64,000 bases of DNA. Origin: an uncultured Alistipes sp. Its GTDB lineage: Bacteria; Bacteroidota; Bacteroidia; Bacteroidales; Rikenellaceae. How positions within the stretch are numbered: position 1 is the first letter of the stretch; every line of letters begins with the position of its first letter. A program made the position numbers and the translations under genes. Below are positions 25,089-32,788 of this stretch, one piece after another. Under the pieces are notes generated by a model. The model searched no databases, was not told the origin of the DNA, and saw nothing but the letters and a program-made list of their open reading frames with translations. The stretch spans positions 1 to 64,000 of the forward strand of contig CAAGGL010000010.1 in assembly GCA_900769405.1 (NCBI GenBank), in the 5' to 3' direction.

Positions 25089-26102
25089 ATGAGCATTAAG
25101 AAAATTCTGGTATCACAGCCCCAACCGGCTATTATCGAAAAATCACCTTTCTTCGAAATCGTACGCAAGCATAAGGTAGATATCAATTACAACCCCTTCA
25201 ACCGCGTTCAAGGCGTGAGCCTCAAAGAGTTCAGGGGACAGCGCGTCGAGATCCTGACGCATACAGCAGTAATCTTTACGAGTCGTACAACGGTCGATAG
25301 CTTCTTCCGCATCTGCGAGGAGGCCCGCATCACCGTGCCCGAAACAATGAAGTATATCTGCCAAACCGAGGCCGTAGCACTCTATCTGCAAAAGTATATC
25401 GTCTATCGTAAGCGTAAGATATTCTTTGCCGACGGCTCGTTTACCAACTTCTTGGAGCTGATTATCAAGCACAAAGAGGAGAAATATATGCTCGCACTGA
25501 GCGAACCTCATAAGCCCGAACTGCCCGAAGCATTGGAGCGTCTGAAACTCAATGTCGATCAGGTGATCCTGGCTAAGACCGTGCAGACCGACGTGTCGAA
25601 ACTGCCTCTGGCCGAGTTCGATCTGGTGGCACTCTACTCGCCCTCGGATGTAGCGGCGTTCAAGAGCGCTTACGAGGGTCAGCCGATGCCCCGCGTGGCA
25701 ACTTTCGGTGACGCTACGGCACGCGCCGCAGTGGCCGCAGGTATCACAATCAACGTGATGGCTCCCACGCCCGCTGCACCGTCGATGACCAAGGCTATCG
25801 ACATCTATCTCGACAAATTGGCTGCTGGTGAGGAGGTTGCGCCCGTAGTGCTGGACGACGATCAGAGCAACGAGGAGTTTATCCGCACCCAGCAGGCGAA
25901 GCTCGCCAAGAAGACCCGCGCTCGCAAGGGCTCGACCGCTGCAACGGCTGCCGCAAAGAAGGCTACCGCAGCGAAGAAGAGCACCGCAACCAAGACCACA
26001 GCGACCAAGAGCGCTGCAAAGGCGACCGCTGCAAAGGCGACCGCTGCAAAGGCGACCGCTGCGAAGAGCACAACAAAGAAAACCACCGCAGTTAAGGCTT
26101 AA
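25089..26102 (+). CDS. hemD: Uroporphyrinogen-III synthase with Lys/Ala-rich tail
   Basis: 337 residues. Residues 1-248 form the two-domain HemD fold that closes and inverts hydroxymethylbilane to uroporphyrinogen III; the divergent Bacteroidetes form is recognised by FTSRTTVDSFF and by its place next to DUF4271. After an acidic linker, residues 270-337 are a low-complexity Lys/Ala/Thr tail (KATAAKATAA units) like the tails of histone H1 or AlgP. DNA for the tail contains a 15-bp unit repeated three times (26013-26057). The tail is not needed for catalysis in the family; a DNA- or membrane-binding role is speculation. Confidence 0.85.
   Translation: MSIKKILVSQPQPAIIEKSPFFEIVRKHKVDINYNPFNRVQGVSLKEFRGQRVEILTHTAVIFTSRTTVDSFFRICEEARITVPETMKYICQTEAVALYLQKYIVYRKRKIFFADGSFTNFLELIIKHKEEKYMLALSEPHKPELPEALERLKLNVDQVILAKTVQTDVSKLPLAEFDLVALYSPSDVAAFKSAYEGQPMPRVATFGDATARAAVAAGITINVMAPTPAAPSMTKAIDIYLDKLAAGEEVAPVVLDDDQSNEEFIRTQQAKLAKKTRARKGSTAATAAAKKATAAKKSTATKTTATKSAAKATAAKATAAKATAAKSTTKKTTAVKA
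26013..26057 (+). repeat. 15-bp tandem repeat in the hemD tail
   Basis: Three exact copies of GCTGCAAAGGCGACC, encoding AAKAT units; slippage could change the tail length. Confidence 0.9.
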
Positions 26103-26134
26103 TCAAGCCACTGAGGTTTAGATATTTAGAACGG

Positions 26135-26168
26135 AGTCGGTGGTGGAGTTCCACCTCCGACTTTTTTT
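26135..26168 (+). terminator. hemD terminator
   Basis: AGTCGG-T-GGTGGA pairs with TCCACC-T-CCGACT (26135-26161, one T-T mismatch), then TTTTTTT. It excludes a GTG at 26140 as the rnpA start. Confidence 0.88.
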
Positions 26169-26178
26169 CGAGAACACG

Positions 26179-26586
26179 ATGAGCACACAGAGCCTAACCC
26201 GCGCCGAGCGACTCCGTTCGCTCAAAACCATACGCCGACTTTTCGAGGAGGGTCGCGGTGGTTTCACCTACCCGTTCCGCTACATCTGGTTGGCGGACGA
26301 GTGCGTTGAGGCTGAGGGTGTTACGTTCGAGAGTAAGGGCGAAACGGCGGGTGTTGAGGTGCTCTTTTCGACGCCCAAGCGCTTCCTGAAACGTGCCAAT
26401 AAGCGTAACCTTATGCGCCGCCGCACTAAGGAGTCGTACCGCCTGAACAAATCGGAGTTGGTGGGTGCCGTTGCCAATCGAAAGTTGCATATCGCGCTGG
26501 TTTACAGCACGAAGAAGATCCATAGCTATAAAACGATCAACAATGCCGTCGAGCGAATTTTGGGCGAAATCGTCAGCAATCTTTAA
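26179..26586 (+). CDS. rnpA: Ribonuclease P protein component
   Basis: Basic protein subunit of RNase P that processes tRNA 5' ends. From the ATG at 26179 it has 135 residues; the family motif region KRANKRNLMRRRTKESYR is clear. The ATG lies 10 bases after the T tract of the hemD terminator, so either it has its own promoter hidden there or it depends on read-through. Its end overlaps yidD by 44 bases. Confidence 0.93.
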   Translation: MSTQSLTRAERLRSLKTIRRLFEEGRGGFTYPFRYIWLADECVEAEGVTFESKGETAGVEVLFSTPKRFLKRANKRNLMRRRTKESYRLNKSELVGAVANRKLHIALVYSTKKIHSYKTINNAVERILGEIVSNL

Positions 26587-26803
26587 GCGCGTGTGCGCCC
26601 TGCCGTTGCTGTTGTTGGTGAGGTTCTACCAGAAGTGCATCTCGCCACTGACGCCGCCCTCGTGCCGCTACACGCCGACCTGCTCGCAATATGCCGTCGA
26701 GGCCCTGCGCAAATATGGTCCGATCAAGGGTAGCTGGCTGACAATCAAGCGCATATGCCGATGTCATCCTTGGGGCGGCAGTGGCTACGACCCCGTTCCA
26801 TAA
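26543..26803 (+). CDS. yidD: YidD membrane protein insertion efficiency factor
   Basis: Small membrane-associated protein that helps YidC/Sec insertion, 86 residues. Family motif RFYQKCISPL, then SCRYTPTCSQYA and the C-terminal CRCHPWGGSGYDPVP. The start at 26543 is inside rnpA in another frame (44-base overlap), a common rnpA-yidD coupling. An ATG at 26465 in the same frame is rejected because it only adds rnpA shadow sequence. Confidence 0.93.
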   Translation: MPSSEFWAKSSAIFKRVCALPLLLLVRFYQKCISPLTPPSCRYTPTCSQYAVEALRKYGPIKGSWLTIKRICRCHPWGGSGYDPVP

Positions 26804-26807
26804 CACA

Positions 26808-26840
26808 ACAACCGCACTCCAAACGGGGTGCGGTTGTTTA
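26808..26840. terminator. Bidirectional terminator between yidD and the HTH gene
   Basis: A 13-bp perfect stem, ACAACCGCACTCC (26808-26820) with GGGGTGCGGTTGT (26825-26837, one G-T), has short T/A runs on both sides and lies between converging genes. Confidence 0.8.
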
Positions 26841-26868
26841 ATTCACAATTATTAATTCTGCTTGCTGT

Positions 26869-27150
26869 TTACTCGATGTAGGATTTTAGCGCATCGACAT
26901 ATTCGGCAAAGGCCTCGCGTCCCACGTCGGTCATCTGGCAGACGGTGCAGGGCAACTTACCGCGAAAAGTTTTCTCGACCGTGATGTATCCGGCACGTTG
27001 CAACTTGTCGATCTGCACACTCAGATTGCCTGCCGTTGCGCCCGTCTGTTTGCGCAGGAAGACAAAATCAGCACTCTCGACACCAATCAGTGTCGACATC
27101 ACGGCCAATCGTAATTCGGAGTGTAACAGTGGGTTAAGTTGTCTAAGCAT
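26869..27150 (-). CDS. Winged-helix transcriptional regulator
   Basis: 93 residues: a lone winged helix of the HTH_34/MarR-like type, with SELRLAVMSTL, the recognition helix region TAGNLSVQIDKLQRAGYI and a beta wing (VEKTFRGKLPCT). Its start overlaps the end of the membrane-protein gene by 8 bases, so the two are co-translated. Such regulator/membrane pairs in Bacteroidetes usually control their own operon; the palindrome in the promoter at 27887-27918 is a likely target. Confidence 0.87.
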   Translation of the reverse strand: MLRQLNPLLHSELRLAVMSTLIGVESADFVFLRKQTGATAGNLSVQIDKLQRAGYITVEKTFRGKLPCTVCQMTDVGREAFAEYVDALKSYIE

Positions 27151-27802
27151 TGTTTTGTTGTTTTTTCGCGCGGTGAATGAATATATGCCCGGGCACGATC
27201 ATCATCACTACAAATATTGCTGCAAAGATAATAATATCTGCGTAGATTACAGCGGGATCGGTGATCGTATATTGGGTTATGAACCATCGTTTGAGCGGGA
27301 AAATCACCGCAAGCAGTATCGACACCGCTCCGCATACCGTCAAAAGGCGTTGACGACAGATCTCGCCCGTGATTGTTGTTCCGATACCCATCATAAATAC
27401 AATCAGGAACAGAAATACCCCAGCATCGAAAAATACGAAATAGGCATATAACGACGACAGCCCCAATACGGTCCATACGGCGCTCACGCTACGATCGACA
27501 TACGATTTGGGTCGCGCTCCGAGTTGATTTTGGCGGCGATTGAGGATGTATGTTGCGATGCCGCCGATAACTGGGATCAGCCACCACGCCCATAGCCACG
27601 ACTTGTTGAGGTCGGCCACCCATACGAAGTACTCGAAAACGGAGATCAGCACTGTCGTATATCCCCAAACGAGGAAGTGGTAGCTGCTGTTTTGTTCGAT
27701 CTTCTGCGATGTGTCGGCGATCATTCGCGAGATGATTTCAAGACTTTTGCGCTCGTCGATCGGTTGTTCGACCGTTCGAGTCGGATTATTGTTAGCATTC
27801 AT
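27143..27802 (-). CDS. Membrane protein paired with an HTH regulator
   Basis: 219 residues: a hydrophilic N-terminus of about 40 residues, then about six membrane helices, ending in a basic tail. No known family was identified. It is first in a two-gene unit with the winged-helix regulator (8-base overlap) and has a perfect promoter. It may sense a membrane signal for the regulator, but that is inference only. Confidence 0.8.
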   Translation of the reverse strand: MNANNNPTRTVEQPIDERKSLEIISRMIADTSQKIEQNSSYHFLVWGYTTVLISVFEYFVWVADLNKSWLWAWWLIPVIGGIATYILNRRQNQLGARPKSYVDRSVSAVWTVLGLSSLYAYFVFFDAGVFLFLIVFMMGIGTTITGEICRQRLLTVCGAVSILLAVIFPLKRWFITQYTITDPAVIYADIIIFAAIFVVMMIVPGHIFIHRAKKQQNNA

Positions 27803-27886
27803 AAGTTTGTGTTTTTTGGATTTGTATTAGCGCTTTGAGAGTCGTTTCGAGGTTGTGGCCACTTGCTCATAACTTATTCTCGACTG

Positions 27887-27918
27887 CAAATATAAAGTGG
27901 TTTACAAAATAAACCAAA
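27887..27918 (-). promoter_or_regulatory. Consensus promoter with embedded palindrome
   Basis: Minus strand TTTG (27918-27915), N20, TATATTTG (27894-27887): perfect consensus. Between the two boxes lies TGGTTTA-CAAAA-TAAACCA (27898-27916), a 7-bp inverted repeat placed where a repressor would block polymerase. The neighbouring winged-helix protein is the natural candidate. Confidence 0.7.
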
Positions 27919-28004
27919 TAATTTTGCAACTTTTTTTGTTCTGGGGGTGAACTTTTGGTTTTTTTGGTGGGACAAGGGGGAGAAATGGCATAGTGGGGGG
28001 GCGG

Positions 28005-28073
28005 CAAGTTCGGGGGCTGGGGCGGTCGCCGAAGGCGAGCCCCCGAACTTGGGCAGTTTTCACAAAAACTGCC
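28005..28073 (+). repeat. Double-hairpin intergenic element, copy C
   Basis: Hairpin 1: CAAGTTCGGGGGCT (28005-28018) with AGCCCCCGAACTTG (28038-28051), a perfect 14-bp stem around the core GGGGCGGTCGCCGAAGGCG. Hairpin 2: GGCAGTTTT (28052-28060) with AAAACTGCC (28065-28073). Both stems differ in sequence from copies A, B and D yet pair perfectly. Confidence 0.87.
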
Positions 28074-28091
28074 ACAATACCAATAGCTAAA

Positions 28092-28130
28092 TAAAAACAA
28101 CCGCACTCCACATTTCGGGGTGCGGTTGTT
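28092..28130 (-). terminator. Terminator downstream of kdsC
   Basis: Minus strand AACAACCGCACCCC (28130-28117) pairs with GGAGTGCGGTTGTT (28109-28096), then TTTTAT. It shares the stem of the terminator at 26808, so both may be copies of one element. Confidence 0.75.
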
Positions 28131-28164
28131 TAATTCAAAATTGTTTTTTTGTCGCAATTCAGGC

Positions 28165-28234
28165 TCATCATTGGCGGGTGGGGGCTCGTAGCCAATACTA
28201 TCTCGCCAATGATGACACGCCGCCGAACGGCGTG
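28165..28234. repeat. Two adjacent inverted repeats after kdsC
   Basis: TCATCATTGGCG (28165-28176) is the exact complement of CGCCAATGATGA (28204-28215), a 12-bp stem with a 27-base loop. Directly after it comes CACGCCG-CCGAA-CGGCGTG (28216-28234). There is no T tract. The two-hairpin plan recalls the A-D elements but without their core. Confidence 0.55.
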
Positions 28235-28259
28235 CCGTTGCTATGCTTCCAAGCCGAAT

Positions 28260-28799
28260 TTATGCCGAGGTGACATCGCCGGCAACGCCCTCGCAGTTCT
28301 TTGCCCACTTATCTTGCGAGCGGAGGGTCTGCTCGATGATGTCGCGCACGCAGCCGCGACCACCTGCGAACTCCGACACGTAGCGTGCTGCCTCGATGAT
28401 CTCCGAGCAGGCGTCGGCGGGAGCCACGGGGATACCCACAGCGCGCATACACTCCAAGTCGGGAATGTCGTCGCCCATAAATACCACCTCCGAGGGATCC
28501 AGCCCCTCGTCCGCCATAAAGCGCTTTAACTCAACGATTTTGTCGGTGCAGCCGTCGATAAATCGGGTCACTTGATAGTAGTTGAATCGGCGGCGCAACA
28601 GCTCGCCACGACCGCCCGTGATGATACAAACCTTGTATCCCATTCGGCGGGCATAGACCAGCGCGTAGCCATCTTTTGCGTTATATTTGCGAATGAAATC
28701 GCCATCGGGCAGGGGCATAATGCCGCCATCGGTGAACACGCCATCGACGTCGAATACGAATGCCTTGACGCGCGCAATATCTTCCTTGAAATTTCCCAT
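28260..28799 (-). CDS. kdsC: KDO-8-phosphate phosphatase (KdsC-type HAD)
   Basis: HAD-superfamily phosphatase making KDO for lipopolysaccharide. The 179 residues have nucleophile Asp17 and acid/base Asp19 in FVFDVDGVFTDGG, a Thr in CIITGG (motif II) and MGDDIPDLECM (motif IV). The size and lack of a cap domain match the tetrameric KdsC family. It is the last gene of the xerD-comEC-methyltransferase-yihY run (17 bases after the YihY gene). The rest of the KDO pathway is not in the window. Confidence 0.92.
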   Translation of the reverse strand: MGNFKEDIARVKAFVFDVDGVFTDGGIMPLPDGDFIRKYNAKDGYALVYARRMGYKVCIITGGRGELLRRRFNYYQVTRFIDGCTDKIVELKRFMADEGLDPSEVVFMGDDIPDLECMRAVGIPVAPADACSEIIEAARYVSEFAGGRGCVRDIIEQTLRSQDKWAKNCEGVAGDVTSA

Positions 28800-28816
28800 A
28801 GTATATTTGAGTCGTT

Positions 28817-30118
28817 TTAGTTTATTTCGGTGAATGGCAGGTTGTTAGGCGACTTCATCGCCTCGTTGATGATGGCGTCGAGCTGCGCACTTACGGCACG
28901 CACCTCCTCGCTTTCGAGGATATCGACACCCTCCTCGCCGTGCTGTTCGACGGTCGTGATCACGTCATAGATCGTGATGTTGTGCACGTCGCGCGCGGGG
29001 GCGTAGTAGGCCACCTTGTCGCTCTCGTCCCACTTGATCTGGAAGATCAGCCCCGCCTGTTCGAGTTCGAAAATCACGTCGCGCACGATTCGCAGGGGCA
29101 GGTTCAACTGCTGGCTGATCTGCTCGGACGACATCGGACCCTGCCTGCCGGTGAACGAGCGCGTGATGACTAACATCGTGGCTAACATCACTTTACGGCG
29201 GTTGTCGTGGCTGATGTGGAGTGATTCGCGCTCCTGCTCGAACTTCTTGATGTTCTGGTAAGCGAATGCCAGCTCGCCACCGAAGAGCACGATCTGCCAA
29301 CTGATTTGCAGCCAGATGAGGAACAACGGCAGTGCGGCGAAACTACCGTAGATGGCGTTGTAGGCGCTCATCGACGATTGCAGATAGACGTATCCCCACT
29401 GGAAGATCAGGAACGCCGTGCCGCAGACCAGGGCGGCGGTCAGGGCGCTTTTGAAACGCACTTTGGTGTTTGGCAGCACGATGTAGATGAATGTGAACAT
29501 TATCCAGATGAGCACCACCGACACGCTGTTAGTCCAGATGTGGTAGAAGACCGTGTTGCGTATATCGAGCCATTGGTCGAGGTGGTGCACGATGGCGCTC
29601 GATGCGAGCCACAGCACGGGAACTATCACAACCACAGCGATATAGTCGCTAAATTGGCGCGCAATGCCGCGCGAGCGTTTGACCTCCCAGATGTTGTTGA
29701 AGGCGGCCTCGATCGACACGAAGACCCTCATCACGGCCCAAAACAACATCATCACACTGAGTGTTGCGAGCAGTCCGCCGCGTGTGCGGGCGAGGGCGTT
29801 GTTGGCGAAACCGACGATGTAGTTGATGAATTCGGGGAATTGGGGCAGGGCGTTGTGGAGTTCGTTTGTCAGGTGCTCGGCCATTCCGAAGCCCTTCATT
29901 ACCGCGAAGATGATCGCCGCCATCGGCACGATCGCCATCAGCGTATAGAATGTCAGCGACGCCGAACGGGTCAGCGTATCGTGTTCGACCACGCCGCGAG
30001 CGGTGTAGTAGATCAGTTTGTATTGGCGCAGAGTCCAACGCAGAAAGCGATTCTCAATCTCCTCCTCACGCAGACGGAAGAAATCCTCCGTCAAGAAACG
30101 TATCAATCTCTTTATCAT
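28817..30118 (-). CDS. YihY/UPF0761 family membrane protein
   Basis: 433 residues from the ATG at 30118. A family once misnamed RNase BN: about six membrane helices (around 35-300) with SASLTFYTLMAIVPM and GSFAALPLFLIWLQISW, and then a C-terminal winged-helix-like extension of about 130 residues (SSEQISQQLNLPLRIVRDV). The start overlaps the stop of the methyltransferase gene by one base (TGATG), so longer starts are rejected. The function is unknown; the C-terminal domain looks regulatory. Confidence 0.88.
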   Translation of the reverse strand: MIKRLIRFLTEDFFRLREEEIENRFLRWTLRQYKLIYYTARGVVEHDTLTRSASLTFYTLMAIVPMAAIIFAVMKGFGMAEHLTNELHNALPQFPEFINYIVGFANNALARTRGGLLATLSVMMLFWAVMRVFVSIEAAFNNIWEVKRSRGIARQFSDYIAVVVIVPVLWLASSAIVHHLDQWLDIRNTVFYHIWTNSVSVVLIWIMFTFIYIVLPNTKVRFKSALTAALVCGTAFLIFQWGYVYLQSSMSAYNAIYGSFAALPLFLIWLQISWQIVLFGGELAFAYQNIKKFEQERESLHISHDNRRKVMLATMLVITRSFTGRQGPMSSEQISQQLNLPLRIVRDVIFELEQAGLIFQIKWDESDKVAYYAPARDVHNITIYDVITTVEQHGEEGVDILESEEVRAVSAQLDAIINEAMKSPNNLPFTEIN

Positions 30119-31305
30119 CACTTTGAGAGTTCTTGCAATTCCAATGCCCACACCTCGCCGCCGCACTCGGTGAAGGCCATCAGCACCTCGCCACCTTCGC
30201 TGACACCCAGACGTCGGCAGATCTCCGACGACGAGAGCGCGAGGTCGCGTTTGAGAGCCGTGATGCGACGTATCGCGCGGCGTGCCAAGTCGCGTTTAAG
30301 TTGCTTAGGCGCAAAGGGTTGCACCGCCACGATCTCATATACGCGCGCCATCGTTGCCTCTGTGGGCAGCTGTTCGGCGAGGTAGAAACCGTCGGACGTG
30401 CAGGCCTGTGCGTCGGGTGCCACCTGCGCGAAGTAGGTCGCAGTCAGACGCGCCTTGCGCAGAGCCACATCGGGCGAGAGCAGATAGCGTGCCGAACGGG
30501 GGTCGGTAGCCATCGTCGGTGCCACGCGCGCGTCGCTCGGGCAGCTGAATTCGCCAATGCCTATTGCGGTAGCAGTCAGCGTGTTACGGTCGTAAGTTCG
30601 ATCCCATTCGGCGATTACCTCCTTACATTCGCCCGCGAGCGAAACCACCTCGACACGACACCTCTCGCCAAACATTCGCTCGGCCTCGGCAACATCGAAC
30701 AGAGGCGAGTTTTTGATCACTACGCGCGGTGCAAGTTGTTGTAATTTAGGCATTAACGCCGCAACATCGGGCGAGCAGTACTCCAACAACACCTGTCGTC
30801 GTCCGTCAGCCGAACGACGGTCGGGATCGGCATAAATCTGGTCGAACTGCCCCTCTTCGGCTGCTGCCACGACATCCTCGGCCGAGCCGCAGATGACCTC
30901 GATGTTCGAGGCTCCGAGGCGGCGGAAGTTCTCGCGCGCAATGGCGGCCAGCACCTCATCGCGCTCGACGGTCGTGACGCGCTCGAAACGCTTCGAGAGG
31001 TAGTAGGCATCGACACCCAATCCGCAAGTAAGATCCAGACAATGAGCACCTTCGCCGCGTTTGTGAGCGGCTGTCTCCTCGCTCGACGACTGCTCGAAAG
31101 CGCGCTGCGGCAACACACATCGCGCCGCGTAGTACGAGGGCAATTTGCGTCGTGCGCGTTGCAGATATTTCACTGCCGACGCCACCACCGACGGCGCCAC
31201 AACCGACCGATCGAGCGCCACCCTCAGCGGATCACGTTCGATATTGGCCTCGATGGCCGCCTGCACATCGTCGCGCAGCAATATGTCGAGCTCGTCGAAT
31301 GTCAT
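30118..31305 (-). CDS. Class I SAM methyltransferase with THUMP-like domain
   Basis: 395 residues. N-terminal helical part, then a Rossmann core with motif I DLTCGLGVDAYYLS, the acidic VERDE, and motif IV YADPDRR. A C-terminal THUMP-like domain ends in an RNA-binding-type region. The family occurs widely in Bacteroidetes and is presumed to methylate RNA; the exact target is unknown. Its start overlaps comEC by 4 bases (ATGA). Longer upstream starts fall inside comEC. Confidence 0.87.
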   Translation of the reverse strand: MTFDELDILLRDDVQAAIEANIERDPLRVALDRSVVAPSVVASAVKYLQRARRKLPSYYAARCVLPQRAFEQSSSEETAAHKRGEGAHCLDLTCGLGVDAYYLSKRFERVTTVERDEVLAAIARENFRRLGASNIEVICGSAEDVVAAAEEGQFDQIYADPDRRSADGRRQVLLEYCSPDVAALMPKLQQLAPRVVIKNSPLFDVAEAERMFGERCRVEVVSLAGECKEVIAEWDRTYDRNTLTATAIGIGEFSCPSDARVAPTMATDPRSARYLLSPDVALRKARLTATYFAQVAPDAQACTSDGFYLAEQLPTEATMARVYEIVAVQPFAPKQLKRDLARRAIRRITALKRDLALSSSEICRRLGVSEGGEVLMAFTECGGEVWALELQELSK

Positions 31306-32777
31306 ACGTAGGGCAAAGATAACGATTTTTTTCGGGGTTTGCGCCGCCCGATCTCGGTAATTACGATCGCAACGATATAAATTATCGCCACTGCCCACCA
31401 CTCGATACGCAGTGTGAAGTGGCTCCAATCGAGTTGCGCCGCCACGGCAACACATCGGTTTTCGACCTCGGCAATGACCCCTGCCGCCTGCGCCACCCAC
31501 GTCCACGATGCGGGTACAAATATGGTTGCAACCGCAAGAGTTACAAGCAGATAACCCAACATTACAACCAGCGGATTGAGCACCACGCCCACCATTGCCA
31601 CGCGCCCGAACCAATGCGCCACAAGCGGTGCGGTGGCGAGCGTACAGACGGCGCCGATCACGACGGTCGAGGTGAGCAGGTCAAGTATCGGATTTCGGGT
31701 GCGCAGCCTCGCGCAAAGTGGTACAGCCCAATAGATTATGGCGGCGACGGCGACCACCGAGAGTTGGAAACTGACGTCGAGAATGAGCCTCGGGCGCACG
31801 GCCAGCATCACCATCGCCACCGTAGCCAGAATATTGCCCGAGCGGTAGCTCGATCCGTTCGCCAGTGCAAATTGTAACGCGCTGAACATCAACGCCGCAC
31901 GCACTGCGCTGATAGCCAAACCCGTCATCGCGACGTAACCCCACACCACAGCCACAACCGCCACATTGAGCAGTTGCGACCCGCGCGCGAAGAGGGTCAG
32001 CCAGCGGAGCAGAATGTTCGCCACGACGAAGACAATCGCCACGTGCAGACCCGACACAGCCAGCAGGTGCGCCGAGCCGCTAAGGGTATAGTTTTCACGC
32101 AGTTGCGTACTCATTTCGGTCTTTCGACCCGTCGCAATCGCGGCACACAGCGCAAGTCTGTCGCCTTCGAGTGCACTCGCCTCCAACCGCGCCACAGCCC
32201 AGCGTTGCAACCGCCCCGCGAGCCGTCTCAGCGACCCCTGCTCACCCACGCGAATCAGCGACTTCGGAGCATAGACACTCGCCCGCCCGACATACCCGCG
32301 CGCCTGCATCAGCCGCACGTAACTATTGCTACTATCGGCCAGCGGACGCAGTTTCGTGACGAGTGCAAAGCGCTCACCTGCTGCGAGTTGAGTGGCGCTA
32401 CCGGTCGAGATCAGCACCCTGCGGTCGGCGCGCTGCCACACCTCCTCACCCTCGGCGCGATACCAATTCACCTTCGCCGAATATTGTCGCCACGAGCCGT
32501 GATCGGTCGGGTTGTCATCCACGGTCAGCAACATCGCCAGTCGCTCGCCAATGGGCGGTGCCGCGTGTCGATGTTCGCTCTCGGCCGCCGCCACACCCGC
32601 AGCCACGAATGCCGCAAGCAGAGCCACCCGCCCGCGCCGTAGCGAAAGCAGATAAAATACTATGATACAGATGATTGCGCACCATAACGGCACCTGCACC
32701 CACACCCCGATCGTCACTCCCGCCGCAAATGCGACAAGCAGCACCAACATCGGTGTTCGTGCGGGTATCGTGCTCAT
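31302..32777 (-). CDS. comEC: ComEC/Rec2 DNA-uptake channel, short form
   Basis: 491 residues: N-terminal helices, an OB-like DUF4131 region (about 60-200) and the Competence domain with GSAHLLAVSGLHVAIVF and several helices. In full-length ComEC a metallo-beta-lactamase domain of about 250 residues follows; here the protein ends after the last helices and its stop overlaps the methyltransferase start, so that nuclease-like domain is absent. It would import single-stranded DNA; comF is nearby at 35.4 kb, on the same strand but in another run. Confidence 0.9.
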   Translation of the reverse strand: MSTIPARTPMLVLLVAFAAGVTIGVWVQVPLWCAIICIIVFYLLSLRRGRVALLAAFVAAGVAAAESEHRHAAPPIGERLAMLLTVDDNPTDHGSWRQYSAKVNWYRAEGEEVWQRADRRVLISTGSATQLAAGERFALVTKLRPLADSSNSYVRLMQARGYVGRASVYAPKSLIRVGEQGSLRRLAGRLQRWAVARLEASALEGDRLALCAAIATGRKTEMSTQLRENYTLSGSAHLLAVSGLHVAIVFVVANILLRWLTLFARGSQLLNVAVVAVVWGYVAMTGLAISAVRAALMFSALQFALANGSSYRSGNILATVAMVMLAVRPRLILDVSFQLSVVAVAAIIYWAVPLCARLRTRNPILDLLTSTVVIGAVCTLATAPLVAHWFGRVAMVGVVLNPLVVMLGYLLVTLAVATIFVPASWTWVAQAAGVIAEVENRCVAVAAQLDWSHFTLRIEWWAVAIIYIVAIVITEIGRRKPRKKSLSLPYV

Positions 32778-32788
32778 TGTCAGTCGAT

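Larger units (their letters stand above)
27919..28259. other. Intergenic region with repeats and terminator
   Basis: About 340 bases without a gene. It contains double-hairpin copy C, the kdsC terminator and a further pair of inverted repeats (28165-28234). Confidence 0.7.

Noticed and set aside
26140..26178. GTG start for rnpA at 26140
   Set aside because: The GTG lies inside the hemD terminator hairpin; ATG 26179 gives the family length.
31306..31614. Longer start for the THUMP-like methyltransferase
   Set aside because: The extra codons are inside comEC in another frame; the ATGA overlap at 31302-31305 is the natural coupling.
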